64,000 bases of DNA from Rhizobium sp. AC27/96. Lineage in GTDB: Bacteria; Pseudomonadota; Alphaproteobacteria; Rhizobiales; Rhizobiaceae. The position numbers were made by a program, and so were the translations under genes. Below are positions 1 to 6,574 of the stretch, piece after piece; within the stretch, counting starts at the first letter, position 1, and each line of letters begins with the position of its first letter. The stretch covers positions 1-64,000 of the forward strand of contig NZ_LXKN01000012.1 of the NCBI RefSeq assembly GCF_001692325.1, given 5' to 3'. The notes under the pieces are model-generated. The model saw only the letters and a program-made list of their open reading frames with translations. It did not search any database and was not told where the DNA came from.

Positions 1-89
1 GGATGCTCGACACCAGCATCCTCTTCAATATCGAAGGCGACGGACAGAAATCCGTCGGCGCTAAAGTCGCCGCAAGCAAGAAATTCTAA
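1..89 (+). CDS. C-terminal end of an unidentified protein (partial)
   Basis: An open frame enters from the left edge and stops with TAA at 87-89; the last residues read VAASKKF. Only about 28 residues are visible, so no family can be named. The protein ends in phenylalanine, which is also seen in outer-membrane beta-barrels, but that alone proves nothing. A perfect inverted repeat about 100 bases downstream (189-219) probably ends this transcript. The neighbouring oxidoreductase points towards it from the other strand. Confidence 0.45.
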   Translation, partial: MLDTSILFNIEGDGQKSVGAKVAASKKF

Positions 90-188
90 AAATACGAAGA
101 ATACGAAGGCCATAACGGCGACCCCGATAAACGGTCATCCAACTCGACCATCCGCCTAAGTGGTCAGAAGCACAGCTCCTCCGGCAGG

Positions 189-219
189 TCGGGGGCCACG
201 CAATTAGCGTGGCCCCCGA
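189..219. terminator. 13-bp perfect hairpin between convergent genes
   Basis: Arms 189-201 and 207-219 are exact inverted complements around a 5-base loop. The stem is very GC-rich. It lies between the stop of the partial gene (89) and the stop of the convergent oxidoreductase (269), so it could terminate both. No clear T-run follows directly on either strand, so it may act as a strong stem rather than a classical intrinsic terminator. Confidence 0.6.
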
Positions 220-268
220 TCGCCAGAACCTCTTGAGTTTTTGTGTCGTTATCTTCGCAATTTCCCGA

Positions 269-1756
269 TCAGGCGGTGCGGCGAGCGGCAGCAATCTGGC
301 TGGCGCCGATGCTGGCGAGAGCGACGCTGAACAGGGTCGGGTTGGTGGCGGTCATCGTGGGAATGACGCCATTGCCGGCGACATAGAGGTTGTCGAAGCC
401 CCAAACCCTGGAGTTCCTGTCGCAGACGCTGGTGCCATCGTCGCGTTCGCCCATGCGGATCGTGCCCTGATAATGCAACGACGAGCCGACAGGCTGCACG
501 AAGGTGGCAAAGCCGGGAGCCGGACGACCAATGATCGCGGAAATCCGCTGGGCCTGGCCCTTGGCCTCTTCCAGACGTGCCTTGTCGCCCTCCGACTGAC
601 GCCACTGGATGGAAATAGCCGGCAGGCCGAGCCAGTCACGGCGGGCGTCATCGAAGGTGACGCGGTTTTCGGCGCTGATATCGGAGGGTACGAAGACACC
701 CATGCCGACCGGCTGGCCGCTCATGTCGCTGGCTTGCGGCATCGAGTGCAGACTGGCCGGAGCGATGGTGACCGAATAGGGGAAATCCTTGGTGGCAGGA
801 ATCCAACTCATCGCGGTCATCGGCACGTCGGTCTGCATCTCCGTTATCTGCGAGACGATATAGTGGTCGTTGATATAGCGGCCGAGCGCTTCGGGACGGA
901 TGCCCGAGGCGTAGAGCAGCTGCGGGGTGTGCAGTGAGTCACAGGCAACAACGACCGTGCCGGCGGCAACGATGAAGGTTTCTCCCGAACCGGCGCGGAC
1001 AAGTTCGACACCCGTGACGCGGCCATTTTCATGGATCACCCGGCGGCAGGCGGTTTCGGAGAGAATATGAAAGCGTTCCGCCGGCTCATCGACGAGGTCG
1101 CCGAGCACGACGTCGGTGCCGTGATAGCGCAGGCCATGAGGACCGGGCGTTGCGGCAAGCGGCATCGGCTGGACGACGCGATCGGGCGTGCGGCCGGGGT
1201 TGAAGACCTCGCCCAGGCGCTCGCGCATGGCGATGGCCGCAATGTCGCCGGCCCGTGGGTCTTTGTTGGTACCGAGCAATCCTGCCGACACTGCCAGAGC
1301 CTTGTGCATCTTATCGGCGGGGATGAAGGGCACCAGTTCGATTTCGGATGGGACGGGCGTGCCGGTCGACCATTTCGTGCCCATGCCGCCGACATTGGCT
1401 GCCGAAAAGCCGGCAAAGAGGTTATCATCCTGGGCATCGGCGTCGTTGGCGATGAAAAGGCCCGAGCGGCGCAGCAGCGAATGATCGAAACCACCGGCTC
1501 GGCGAGCCTCCCATTCTTCCTTGTTGATCGGCATGCGCGGGCTGCGGTCGCCACCCTGGGCATAGACTTCGAAGGCGGCACGCTCATCGAGGTCGACGAT
1601 ATTGTCGAGATGCGCGCCCTTTTGCGGCAGGATCTGCGGGCCGGCTTCCACCATCAGGATACGCGCTTCCGGCCAGTTATTCCTGATAACCCGCGCATAG
1701 GCCGAGCCGTTAGGACCGCTTCCGATGATGACGACGTCGGCAGACTGACGAGACAT
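269..1756 (-). CDS. GMC-family FAD oxidoreductase, pyranose-oxidase-like
   Basis: A 495-residue flavoprotein of the glucose-methanol-choline family, probably oxidising a sugar or glycoside hydroxyl in the cytoplasm (no signal peptide). The FAD-binding GxGxxG motif (GSGPNGSA) is at residues 12-19. The C-terminal domain has the usual catalytic pair, His428 in LHYQGTIRMG and Asn472 in TNPTLF. The overall pattern is closer to bacterial pyranose-oxidase-like 3-dehydrogenases than to choline dehydrogenase. It is divergent from a sugar-isomerase-like gene at 1873, with a shared 116-base promoter region. Paired with two TIM-barrel proteins, it may make 3-keto sugars that they then process. The family is secure; the substrate is inferred. 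Confidence 0.85.
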   Translation of the reverse strand: MSRQSADVVIIGSGPNGSAYARVIRNNWPEARILMVEAGPQILPQKGAHLDNIVDLDERAAFEVYAQGGDRSPRMPINKEEWEARRAGGFDHSLLRRSGLFIANDADAQDDNLFAGFSAANVGGMGTKWSTGTPVPSEIELVPFIPADKMHKALAVSAGLLGTNKDPRAGDIAAIAMRERLGEVFNPGRTPDRVVQPMPLAATPGPHGLRYHGTDVVLGDLVDEPAERFHILSETACRRVIHENGRVTGVELVRAGSGETFIVAAGTVVVACDSLHTPQLLYASGIRPEALGRYINDHYIVSQITEMQTDVPMTAMSWIPATKDFPYSVTIAPASLHSMPQASDMSGQPVGMGVFVPSDISAENRVTFDDARRDWLGLPAISIQWRQSEGDKARLEEAKGQAQRISAIIGRPAPGFATFVQPVGSSLHYQGTIRMGERDDGTSVCDRNSRVWGFDNLYVAGNGVIPTMTATNPTLFSVALASIGASQIAAARRTA

Positions 1757-1776
1757 TCCTGCTATTCCCTATCGTT

Positions 1777-1791
1777 AAATCAATTTGATTT
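1777..1791. promoter_or_regulatory. 15-bp palindrome in a divergent promoter (candidate operator)
   Basis: AAATCAA at 1777-1783 and TTGATTT at 1785-1791 form a perfect inverted repeat around one base. It lies between the divergent oxidoreductase (start 1756) and isomerase (start 1873), a position suited to a regulator controlling both. No regulator gene for it is in the window. Confidence 0.4.
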
Positions 1792-1872
1792 TAAACAAGG
1801 ATGTATCGTAGCCGATGTCAATCGGGATTGTTAAGCTGTCGAACAAAGTTTTGAAAGCGCTCAAGGAGAGGC

Positions 1873-2760
1873 ATGATGAAGATAGGTTTGAGTTCATACA
1901 GTTTCCGTCCGTTGATGCAGAGCGGCGCCATGCGGATCGAGGATGTCTTTGCTTGGGTCGGCAAGCATGGCGGCGATCACGTCGAACTGGCGACGCTTTC
2001 CGTCGCGCCCGAAGGACAGGATCTGCAATATGACCTCAGCCACGATGCGGCGACGGTGGCGCGGCTGACGGACGCATCGCAGAAAAGCGGCGTGCCGCTT
2101 TCCGGCCTCTGCACATCAGGCAATTTCATTGATGATGACCAACGGGAATTCCAGCTTGGCCGGCTGAAGCGCTATGTCGAGCTTTGCGACAAGCTCGGCG
2201 TTCGTTTCCTGCGCCACGATGTCGTGCCATGGTCGCTGCGCGTAACGGAGCTTGGCCAGTTCGAAGCGGCTTTCCCGGCAATCGCCGAAGCCAGCCATGA
2301 GCTTGCCGCTCATGCCGGGCGCTATGGCGTCACCACAAGCGTCGAGGATCACGGCTTCTTCATGAACTCGAGCGAGCGTATCAAGCGGCTTCTGCATGCC
2401 GTCAACCTGCCAAGCTTCAAGCTGACGGTCGATATCGGCAATTTTCTGTGCGTCGACGAGCCTCCCCTGACAGGAACGCGTGCCTGCCTCCCCCACGCAA
2501 GTTTCGTCCACCTCAAGGATTTCTATGTACGCCAGACAGCGCCTGGCGCGGACTGGCTGCAGACGGTCGGCGGCCAGGCAATTCGCGGCGCGGTCTTCGG
2601 CTATGGCGACCTGCCTGTTCAGTCGATCATCGAGGACATCGTCGCCTCGGGTTATGACGGCTTCGTCTCGCTGGAATATGAAGGCCATGAGCCCACGCAG
2701 TTCGGCTGCGAAACCAGCCTGAAGAACGCGAAGGCGATGTTTGTAGCCGCCTGCCGCTGA
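1873..2760 (+). CDS. Sugar phosphate isomerase/epimerase-like TIM barrel
   Basis: A 295-residue protein of the xylose-isomerase-like TIM-barrel superfamily (AP endonuclease 2 fold). Metal-ligand candidates occur at the expected strand ends: Glu158 (SVEDHG), Asp187 (TVDIGN), His213 (VHLKD) and Glu268 or Glu270 near the end. The start is set by AAGGAGAGG directly before ATGATG; the first ATG is used. It is divergent from the GMC oxidoreductase and convergent with a second isomerase-like gene 15 bases downstream. Members of this superfamily isomerise sugars or inositols, and some cleave C-glycosides once a partner oxidoreductase has made the 3-keto form. The exact reaction is not readable. Confidence 0.8.
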   Translation: MMKIGLSSYSFRPLMQSGAMRIEDVFAWVGKHGGDHVELATLSVAPEGQDLQYDLSHDAATVARLTDASQKSGVPLSGLCTSGNFIDDDQREFQLGRLKRYVELCDKLGVRFLRHDVVPWSLRVTELGQFEAAFPAIAEASHELAAHAGRYGVTTSVEDHGFFMNSSERIKRLLHAVNLPSFKLTVDIGNFLCVDEPPLTGTRACLPHASFVHLKDFYVRQTAPGADWLQTVGGQAIRGAVFGYGDLPVQSIIEDIVASGYDGFVSLEYEGHEPTQFGCETSLKNAKAMFVAACR

Positions 2761-2775
2761 CGATTGCCCTCAAGG

Positions 2776-3624
2776 CTAGAGCGCGGCGATGCGGTCGACG
2801 CGCTTCTTCAGATCGGCGAGGCGATGTCGATCGCCTCCCGGCACCTCGATCGAGCCCCAGCCCGAATAGCCGATATCAGACAGGGCCTTGTTGACCGCAA
2901 CCCAATCGCAGTCGCCCTCGCCCAACTCGACATCGAAGCCTTTCCACGGGCCTTCACTGTTCATCTTCTCGAGGCTGTATTCCTTGATGTCGATCTTCAG
3001 GATGCGCTTGCCGAGCGCCTCGATCCAATGCGTCGGCCGGCCGTAGCGCAGAATATTGCCGACATCGAAATACCAGCCGAGCTTCGGATGGTCGAAACGG
3101 TCCACGAAATCCGCCGCCTCGAGCGGGCTCAGCAGAAAGTCGTTCCACACGTTTTCGAGTGCGATCGATACGCCGCTCTCTTGCGCGGCGGGCAGGATCT
3201 TGGCGATCTCCTCGCCGGCTCTCGCATAGGCGCTCTTGTAGCTGGTGGCAGCGTTGACGACGCCGGGAACGAGCAGCACCGTCGTAGCGCCATAGAGCTT
3301 TGCATCATGGAGCGCCTTGACCATCGAATCGACGCAAGCCTGGCGCGCCGATGGATCCGGATCCGTCAGCGGTCGCTTCCAGTGCACGGCATTGACGAGG
3401 CCCGGAATAGCGAGACCGGTCTTGTCGCGGGCATTCAGCACCTCGTCGATCGGCAAATCATTGGGCGAATCCAGCTCAACCCCATCATAACCGAGATCCC
3501 GCAGGAGCTGGAACTTCTCCAGGATGGATAGCGTGGGCTCCTCGACCATGCCCCATTTTAGGCTGATCTTCGCCAAGGGGCGAGCGGATACGGACAAGGT
3601 GGATGGGTTGGCGGGTTCGGTCAT
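2776..3624 (-). CDS. Second sugar phosphate isomerase/epimerase-like TIM barrel
   Basis: A 282-residue protein of the same superfamily as its convergent neighbour but clearly divergent in sequence. Candidate metal ligands are Glu157 (ALENVW), Asp187 (FDVGN), Asp212 (KIDIKEY) and Glu260 (SIEVPG); a His is more usual at the third site. The first 15 residues are low-complexity and the barrel begins near KISLKWGM. A palindrome about 70 bases upstream (3691-3698) resembles LacI-type operators. The spacing and shared context with the oxidoreductase suggest one sugar pathway. Confidence 0.78.
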   Translation of the reverse strand: MTEPANPSTLSVSARPLAKISLKWGMVEEPTLSILEKFQLLRDLGYDGVELDSPNDLPIDEVLNARDKTGLAIPGLVNAVHWKRPLTDPDPSARQACVDSMVKALHDAKLYGATTVLLVPGVVNAATSYKSAYARAGEEIAKILPAAQESGVSIALENVWNDFLLSPLEAADFVDRFDHPKLGWYFDVGNILRYGRPTHWIEALGKRILKIDIKEYSLEKMNSEGPWKGFDVELGEGDCDWVAVNKALSDIGYSGWGSIEVPGGDRHRLADLKKRVDRIAAL

Positions 3625-3688
3625 CGATTAATCTTTGCTTGCTATGGGCGGGTGCGCGGCGGAACTATGTCAGCCAATATAAAGCTGA

Positions 3689-3700
3689 TCAATCGATTAA
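3689..3700. promoter_or_regulatory. AATCGATT palindrome upstream of an isomerase (candidate LacI-type operator)
   Basis: AATCGATT at 3691-3698 is an exact palindrome with flanking bases T and A that also pair, inside TCAATCGATTAA. LacI-family operators often have a central CG between AT-rich arms. It sits 65-76 bases upstream of the isomerase start at 3624. No LacI-family gene is in the window. Confidence 0.35.
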
Positions 3701-3739
3701 AGGGCTGAGGCAAGCGAGGTTTGATTAAGACGCGAACAG

Positions 3740-4081
3740 CTAGTCAAACCTCAACCACGCTTCGCCCTGCGACAGTCGACCGCCGTGCTCGCAGGAATCA
3801 CCCATGCGCGCGACCTTATTGCCGTTGATGTTCGCTATCGATGATCCACCCGTAATCGCCGCCGTGGTCGGGACGCCCGTACACAGGCATTTATCGCCGA
3901 CAGTGGCGATCGGAATACCATTCACTTTGACGAAATCCTGGCTGGTGCTCTGCACCGGGCCACCCACATGCGGCTTCGGCCCTGGATCACACGCCGGGCA
4001 AAAGTGCATCTGGCCTTTGAGCGTCACTGGCTGACCCAAATCAGTCTCCTCAAGCTCGTGTTTCCGCGTCCAACGATACAA
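3740..4081 (-). CDS. PAAR-repeat protein, T6SS spike tip
   Basis: A small protein (up to 113 residues) that would cap the VgrG spike. It shows CPAC and PHVGGPV early, then paired glycine-rich turns (VNGIPIATVGDKC and INGNKVARMGDSC) ending in a C-x2-G-G motif, as in PAAR domains. The start is uncertain: TTG at 4081 is the outer limit, 21 bases after the acetyltransferase stop, while ATG at 4009 would give 89 residues and matches where related proteins begin. It is the last gene of the leftward T6SS operon, the same place as PAAR in Agrobacterium. Confidence 0.8.
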   Translation of the reverse strand: MYRWTRKHELEETDLGQPVTLKGQMHFCPACDPGPKPHVGGPVQSTSQDFVKVNGIPIATVGDKCLCTGVPTTAAITGGSSIANINGNKVARMGDSCEHGGRLSQGEAWLRFD

Positions 4082-4102
4082 AGGTCCGTACTGCGGCTGG
4101 CC

Positions 4103-4633
4103 TCAATGCGTGGGGTGAACGTCGGGCTTTCGCATATGCATATATGGAATTCTGACACCCCGCTTCTCTACATAGCCGCTCGAGACAGGCTCGAAACCGA
4201 ATTTTCCATAGAAGCCAACAGCGTTCAGAGTTGCCTGCACATATTTGACATCAGCCAATCGATCATCGCACCTCAATAAAAGAGAGCCAATGCCGGACTG
4301 TTGTCTTTCAGGGCAAACAAATAGCGAGCGCAACTCATCTCCGCGCCAGCTGATAAATGCAACAAGCAACCCTTCTTGCTCTGCAACCAGATAGTTCTCG
4401 CCGGTCATTGCGCCATACAGATAGCCGTAAGGACTCCGCCCTTCCAGCCATGTCCTGATTTGAAGCGAAGTATAATGCTTGCCTAAGGAGAGCATTATAC
4501 AATCAGTATGGATATCGTGAATGCGAGCAGAGTCACGTTCTTCCATCGGCCGGAACAGAATATCGGCGACGCCTTTATGAACGATATCCACACAACAGGA
4601 CAACACCACTAACTCACTGAGCTGGTCTTGCAT
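4103..4633 (-). CDS. GNAT-family N-acetyltransferase in the T6SS effector operon
   Basis: The reading frame contains a GNAT fold: the motif near CPERQQSGIGSLLL is the acetyl-CoA-binding (R/Q)xxGxG/A loop, followed by FYGKFGFEPV typical of the C-terminal half. The start is unclear: ATG 4687 and ATG 4633 overlap the upstream gene, and GTG 4591 or ATG 4546 are also possible. The domain seems to begin near LFRPMEERD, so 4633 is used as a safe outer start. It lies between the putative immunity gene and PAAR. It could be cargo, a modifier of the effector or simply an inserted gene; the sequence does not decide. Confidence 0.7.
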   Translation of the reverse strand: MQDQLSELVVLSCCVDIVHKGVADILFRPMEERDSARIHDIHTDCIMLSLGKHYTSLQIRTWLEGRSPYGYLYGAMTGENYLVAEQEGLLVAFISWRGDELRSLFVCPERQQSGIGSLLLRCDDRLADVKYVQATLNAVGFYGKFGFEPVSSGYVEKRGVRIPYMHMRKPDVHPTH

Positions 4634-5102
4634 GCAGATCAAGCGGTGAGGATGTATCCATCTCACCATCTGCTTTGCGGATTTCAAAAATGGGATTGTC
4701 TGCTTTCACGAACCTGAATCGAATAGCATGGTCGAACTTATTGTCCCCATGCACTCCGGCAGGCAACAATTCGAAAGTCAATTGATACTTCGCCCCACTC
4801 GGAATTGAAACATTATGTTCCTCGGTGATCGATCCGACAGCGACGAGATTATCCTTGGCGACTTCAAAAGGCGTCAAGATTTCGCGCGTAGGCACACCCG
4901 TGAGTGTTGAGGGCTCATTGCCCTGCAGCACTTCGACGATACATCCTTCCCCATCGGGAACTCTGAACGAAACGCTCTCAGCGCGCCAGGAAAACCCTTG
5001 CGAGACATGACGCGATCCCCAGTCGTTAAAGGGATTGTCCATGTTGGGATCGAACACAGCTACCTGTTGGTAGCTAATGAAAAGTGGAAATATTTCAGCC
5101 AT
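4614..5102 (-). CDS. ComJ-like nuclease inhibitor, putative immunity protein
   Basis: A 162-residue cytoplasmic protein resembling ComJ, the small inhibitor that binds the nuclease NucA in Bacillus. Recognised features are the opening FISYQQVAVFD, the WGSRHVSQGFSWR segment and the FRVPDGEG segment. ATG 5102 is preferred to TTG 5108; the latter would overlap the nuclease stop by 4 bases. It directly follows the NucA/NucB-like gene, as an immunity gene should, so the inferred role is to protect the producer and its kin from the DNase. The assignment rests on remembered family features and context. Confidence 0.72.
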   Translation of the reverse strand: MAEIFPLFISYQQVAVFDPNMDNPFNDWGSRHVSQGFSWRAESVSFRVPDGEGCIVEVLQGNEPSTLTGVPTREILTPFEVAKDNLVAVGSITEEHNVSIPSGAKYQLTFELLPAGVHGDNKFDHAIRFRFVKADNPIFEIRKADGEMDTSSPLDLHARPAQ

Positions 5103-5104
5103 GA

Positions 5105-5629
5105 TCAAGGTCCAACGATAATAGTGGCTTTACAACCATCTCGATACTTTCGGAGCTGATTGCCCATAGAAGCCCCGGCGCCCATATTATCACCAGCGGT
5201 GATATTGCGCACGCTAGCGCCGGCGCCGCCTTCTAGAAACATTGCAGGCGGATATTCATCGGGCTGCATTCCTGGCTCCCTCGGGAAGCGGCCGGTTGCA
5301 GCCGCTCTCCGTAGGGGAGCATTCGGTCGGTCGATTGTCAAGATTGACGGCTGGCCGGCCGCTTGTGCATCCAGTATGTGTTGTGCTGACTCCGGATATC
5401 TGCTTTTCGAAATCACCGCGACGCCATGGCAAGGGCAGTTTCCGGTCGTACACGTGTCCGTTCCGGCTTCATCTCGTGCCTTTGCCTGATCCTCCGCCTT
5501 GCTCATATGGTCTGAAGCAACTTTCGCAGTCACAGCTATGCCCAGTGCACCGGCGACCCAAGGAGCTGCGGCGGAAGCGGCCTCTCCAACTGCCACCCAA
5601 AAAGGTGGGTATAGCAAGATTGCTGCCAA
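5105..5629 (-). CDS. NucA/NucB-domain DNase, putative T6SS effector
   Basis: A 174-residue protein. Residues 5-35 are hydrophobic or Ala-rich and may be a membrane-interacting leader. Residues about 60-68 carry a Cys cluster (Cys60, Cys65, Cys67). From about 78 it matches the extracellular sporulation/competence nuclease family: YPESAQHI, LTIDRPNA, then DEYPPAMFLEGGAGASV (124-140), DN at 147-148 and GNQL. The Asp-Glu pair and Glu133 are the likely catalytic and metal region. The start is TTG at 5629, two bases after the adaptor stop, with GGGGAGG suitably placed. Its position after vgrG and a DUF4123 adaptor and before a ComJ-like gene makes a secreted antibacterial DNase the best reading. 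Confidence 0.82.
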   Translation of the reverse strand: MAAILLYPPFWVAVGEAASAAAPWVAGALGIAVTAKVASDHMSKAEDQAKARDEAGTDTCTTGNCPCHGVAVISKSRYPESAQHILDAQAAGQPSILTIDRPNAPLRRAAATGRFPREPGMQPDEYPPAMFLEGGAGASVRNITAGDNMGAGASMGNQLRKYRDGCKATIIVGP

Positions 5630-5631
5630 CT

Positions 5632-6570
5632 TCAGCCTCCCCTCATTTCCTGGATGATCTTCTGCATGAGAACCTTGACCCGCTCATTGGGCGGCATGTC
5701 GACGTCGTCCGCCCGCATCGCTCCGATAACGTGCGGAGAGGCGGTGATACGCCCTCCCGACACAAGTTTCATGTAAGCCCAACGGCAGTGCGCGCCCTCG
5801 GAAGTAACCCCAAGATCACTCGATTCCTTGATCGAGCTCTCGACAAATGCTGAAAACTCATCTCCCGAGAATTCTTTGGTTTTTTGCTCGGCAACAGAGC
5901 TGAGGTATTCAGACACCCGTTCGTTCATCACCCGAATTTTTGCTTCCGAAACGCGCTCGATCTGCGCCAATTCGAATCTGAGCGGGCCTCTCGGCGCTTC
6001 AGGCAGATTTTTCGGTCTTAATGCACGCTTGAACCTGCCGGTATCGGTGACTTTGGTGAGGATCGCCGTTGCTGGCCCAAGGACGCGCGCGAACTGCTTG
6101 ACCGAGAGCAACGGCATGAAGCTGCCCAGGACATTCGGGTCCCAATGCCGGAACAATACGCGCTCATAGGCGATGGGCCTGCCTGACTGCCCGTTATTTT
6201 CCGGGATCCTGTCATCAGGCACCAATACCTGGTTTATGCTGCGCAAATGTCGCCACAATGCCTGCTCCCCGTCGGGGCAGGACCAGAAAACGGCACATGG
6301 CTTTTCGAGCGCGAGTTGCTCAATATGCTCGTGTGTCTTCCTGTCTTTCAACGCAACCAGCCATGGCCCGTCCCGCCGCATGGCGGTGTCGCCGCCCTTC
6401 AGGAACAGCGAGCGGCTCACAATGCCCGCATTGGCCAATTCATCTTCCAGATCATCGAAATGCCCGCCGTCGAGTACGGCAAACAACGGTCTCGGCATGG
6501 TGTCGAGCGCCGCCTGGAAAACATGGCTTTTTTCGTCGGTATCCGCAGTATCGGGAGGAGCACTATCCAT
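5632..6570 (-). CDS. tap: DUF4123 adaptor/chaperone (Tap/Tec) for a VgrG-loaded effector
   Basis: A 312-residue protein whose N-terminal half matches DUF4123: LFAVLDGGHFDDLEDEL near residue 30, SLFLKGGD, then GPWLVAL and RHW further on. DUF4123 proteins are cytosolic adaptors that load a specific effector onto its VgrG and are not themselves secreted. It sits 4 bases after vgrG and 2 bases before the DNase gene, so translation of the three is tightly linked. The C-terminal part (about 200-312) is charged and helical, and probably provides effector specificity. Confidence 0.88.
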   Translation of the reverse strand: MDSAPPDTADTDEKSHVFQAALDTMPRPLFAVLDGGHFDDLEDELANAGIVSRSLFLKGGDTAMRRDGPWLVALKDRKTHEHIEQLALEKPCAVFWSCPDGEQALWRHLRSINQVLVPDDRIPENNGQSGRPIAYERVLFRHWDPNVLGSFMPLLSVKQFARVLGPATAILTKVTDTGRFKRALRPKNLPEAPRGPLRFELAQIERVSEAKIRVMNERVSEYLSSVAEQKTKEFSGDEFSAFVESSIKESSDLGVTSEGAHCRWAYMKLVSGGRITASPHVIGAMRADDVDMPPNERVKVLMQKIIQEMRGG

Positions 6571-6574
6571 TTGC

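Noticed and set aside
209..937. A 242-codon plus-strand open frame
   Set aside because: It lies entirely antisense to the GMC oxidoreductase, whose FAD and catalytic motifs are clear. The frame is a GC-rich shadow.
4103..4687. GNAT gene as the T6SS toxin itself
   Set aside because: The NucA-like gene is directly after the adaptor and has the matching inhibitor; the GNAT lacks an obvious partner. A toxin role cannot be excluded but is not supported.
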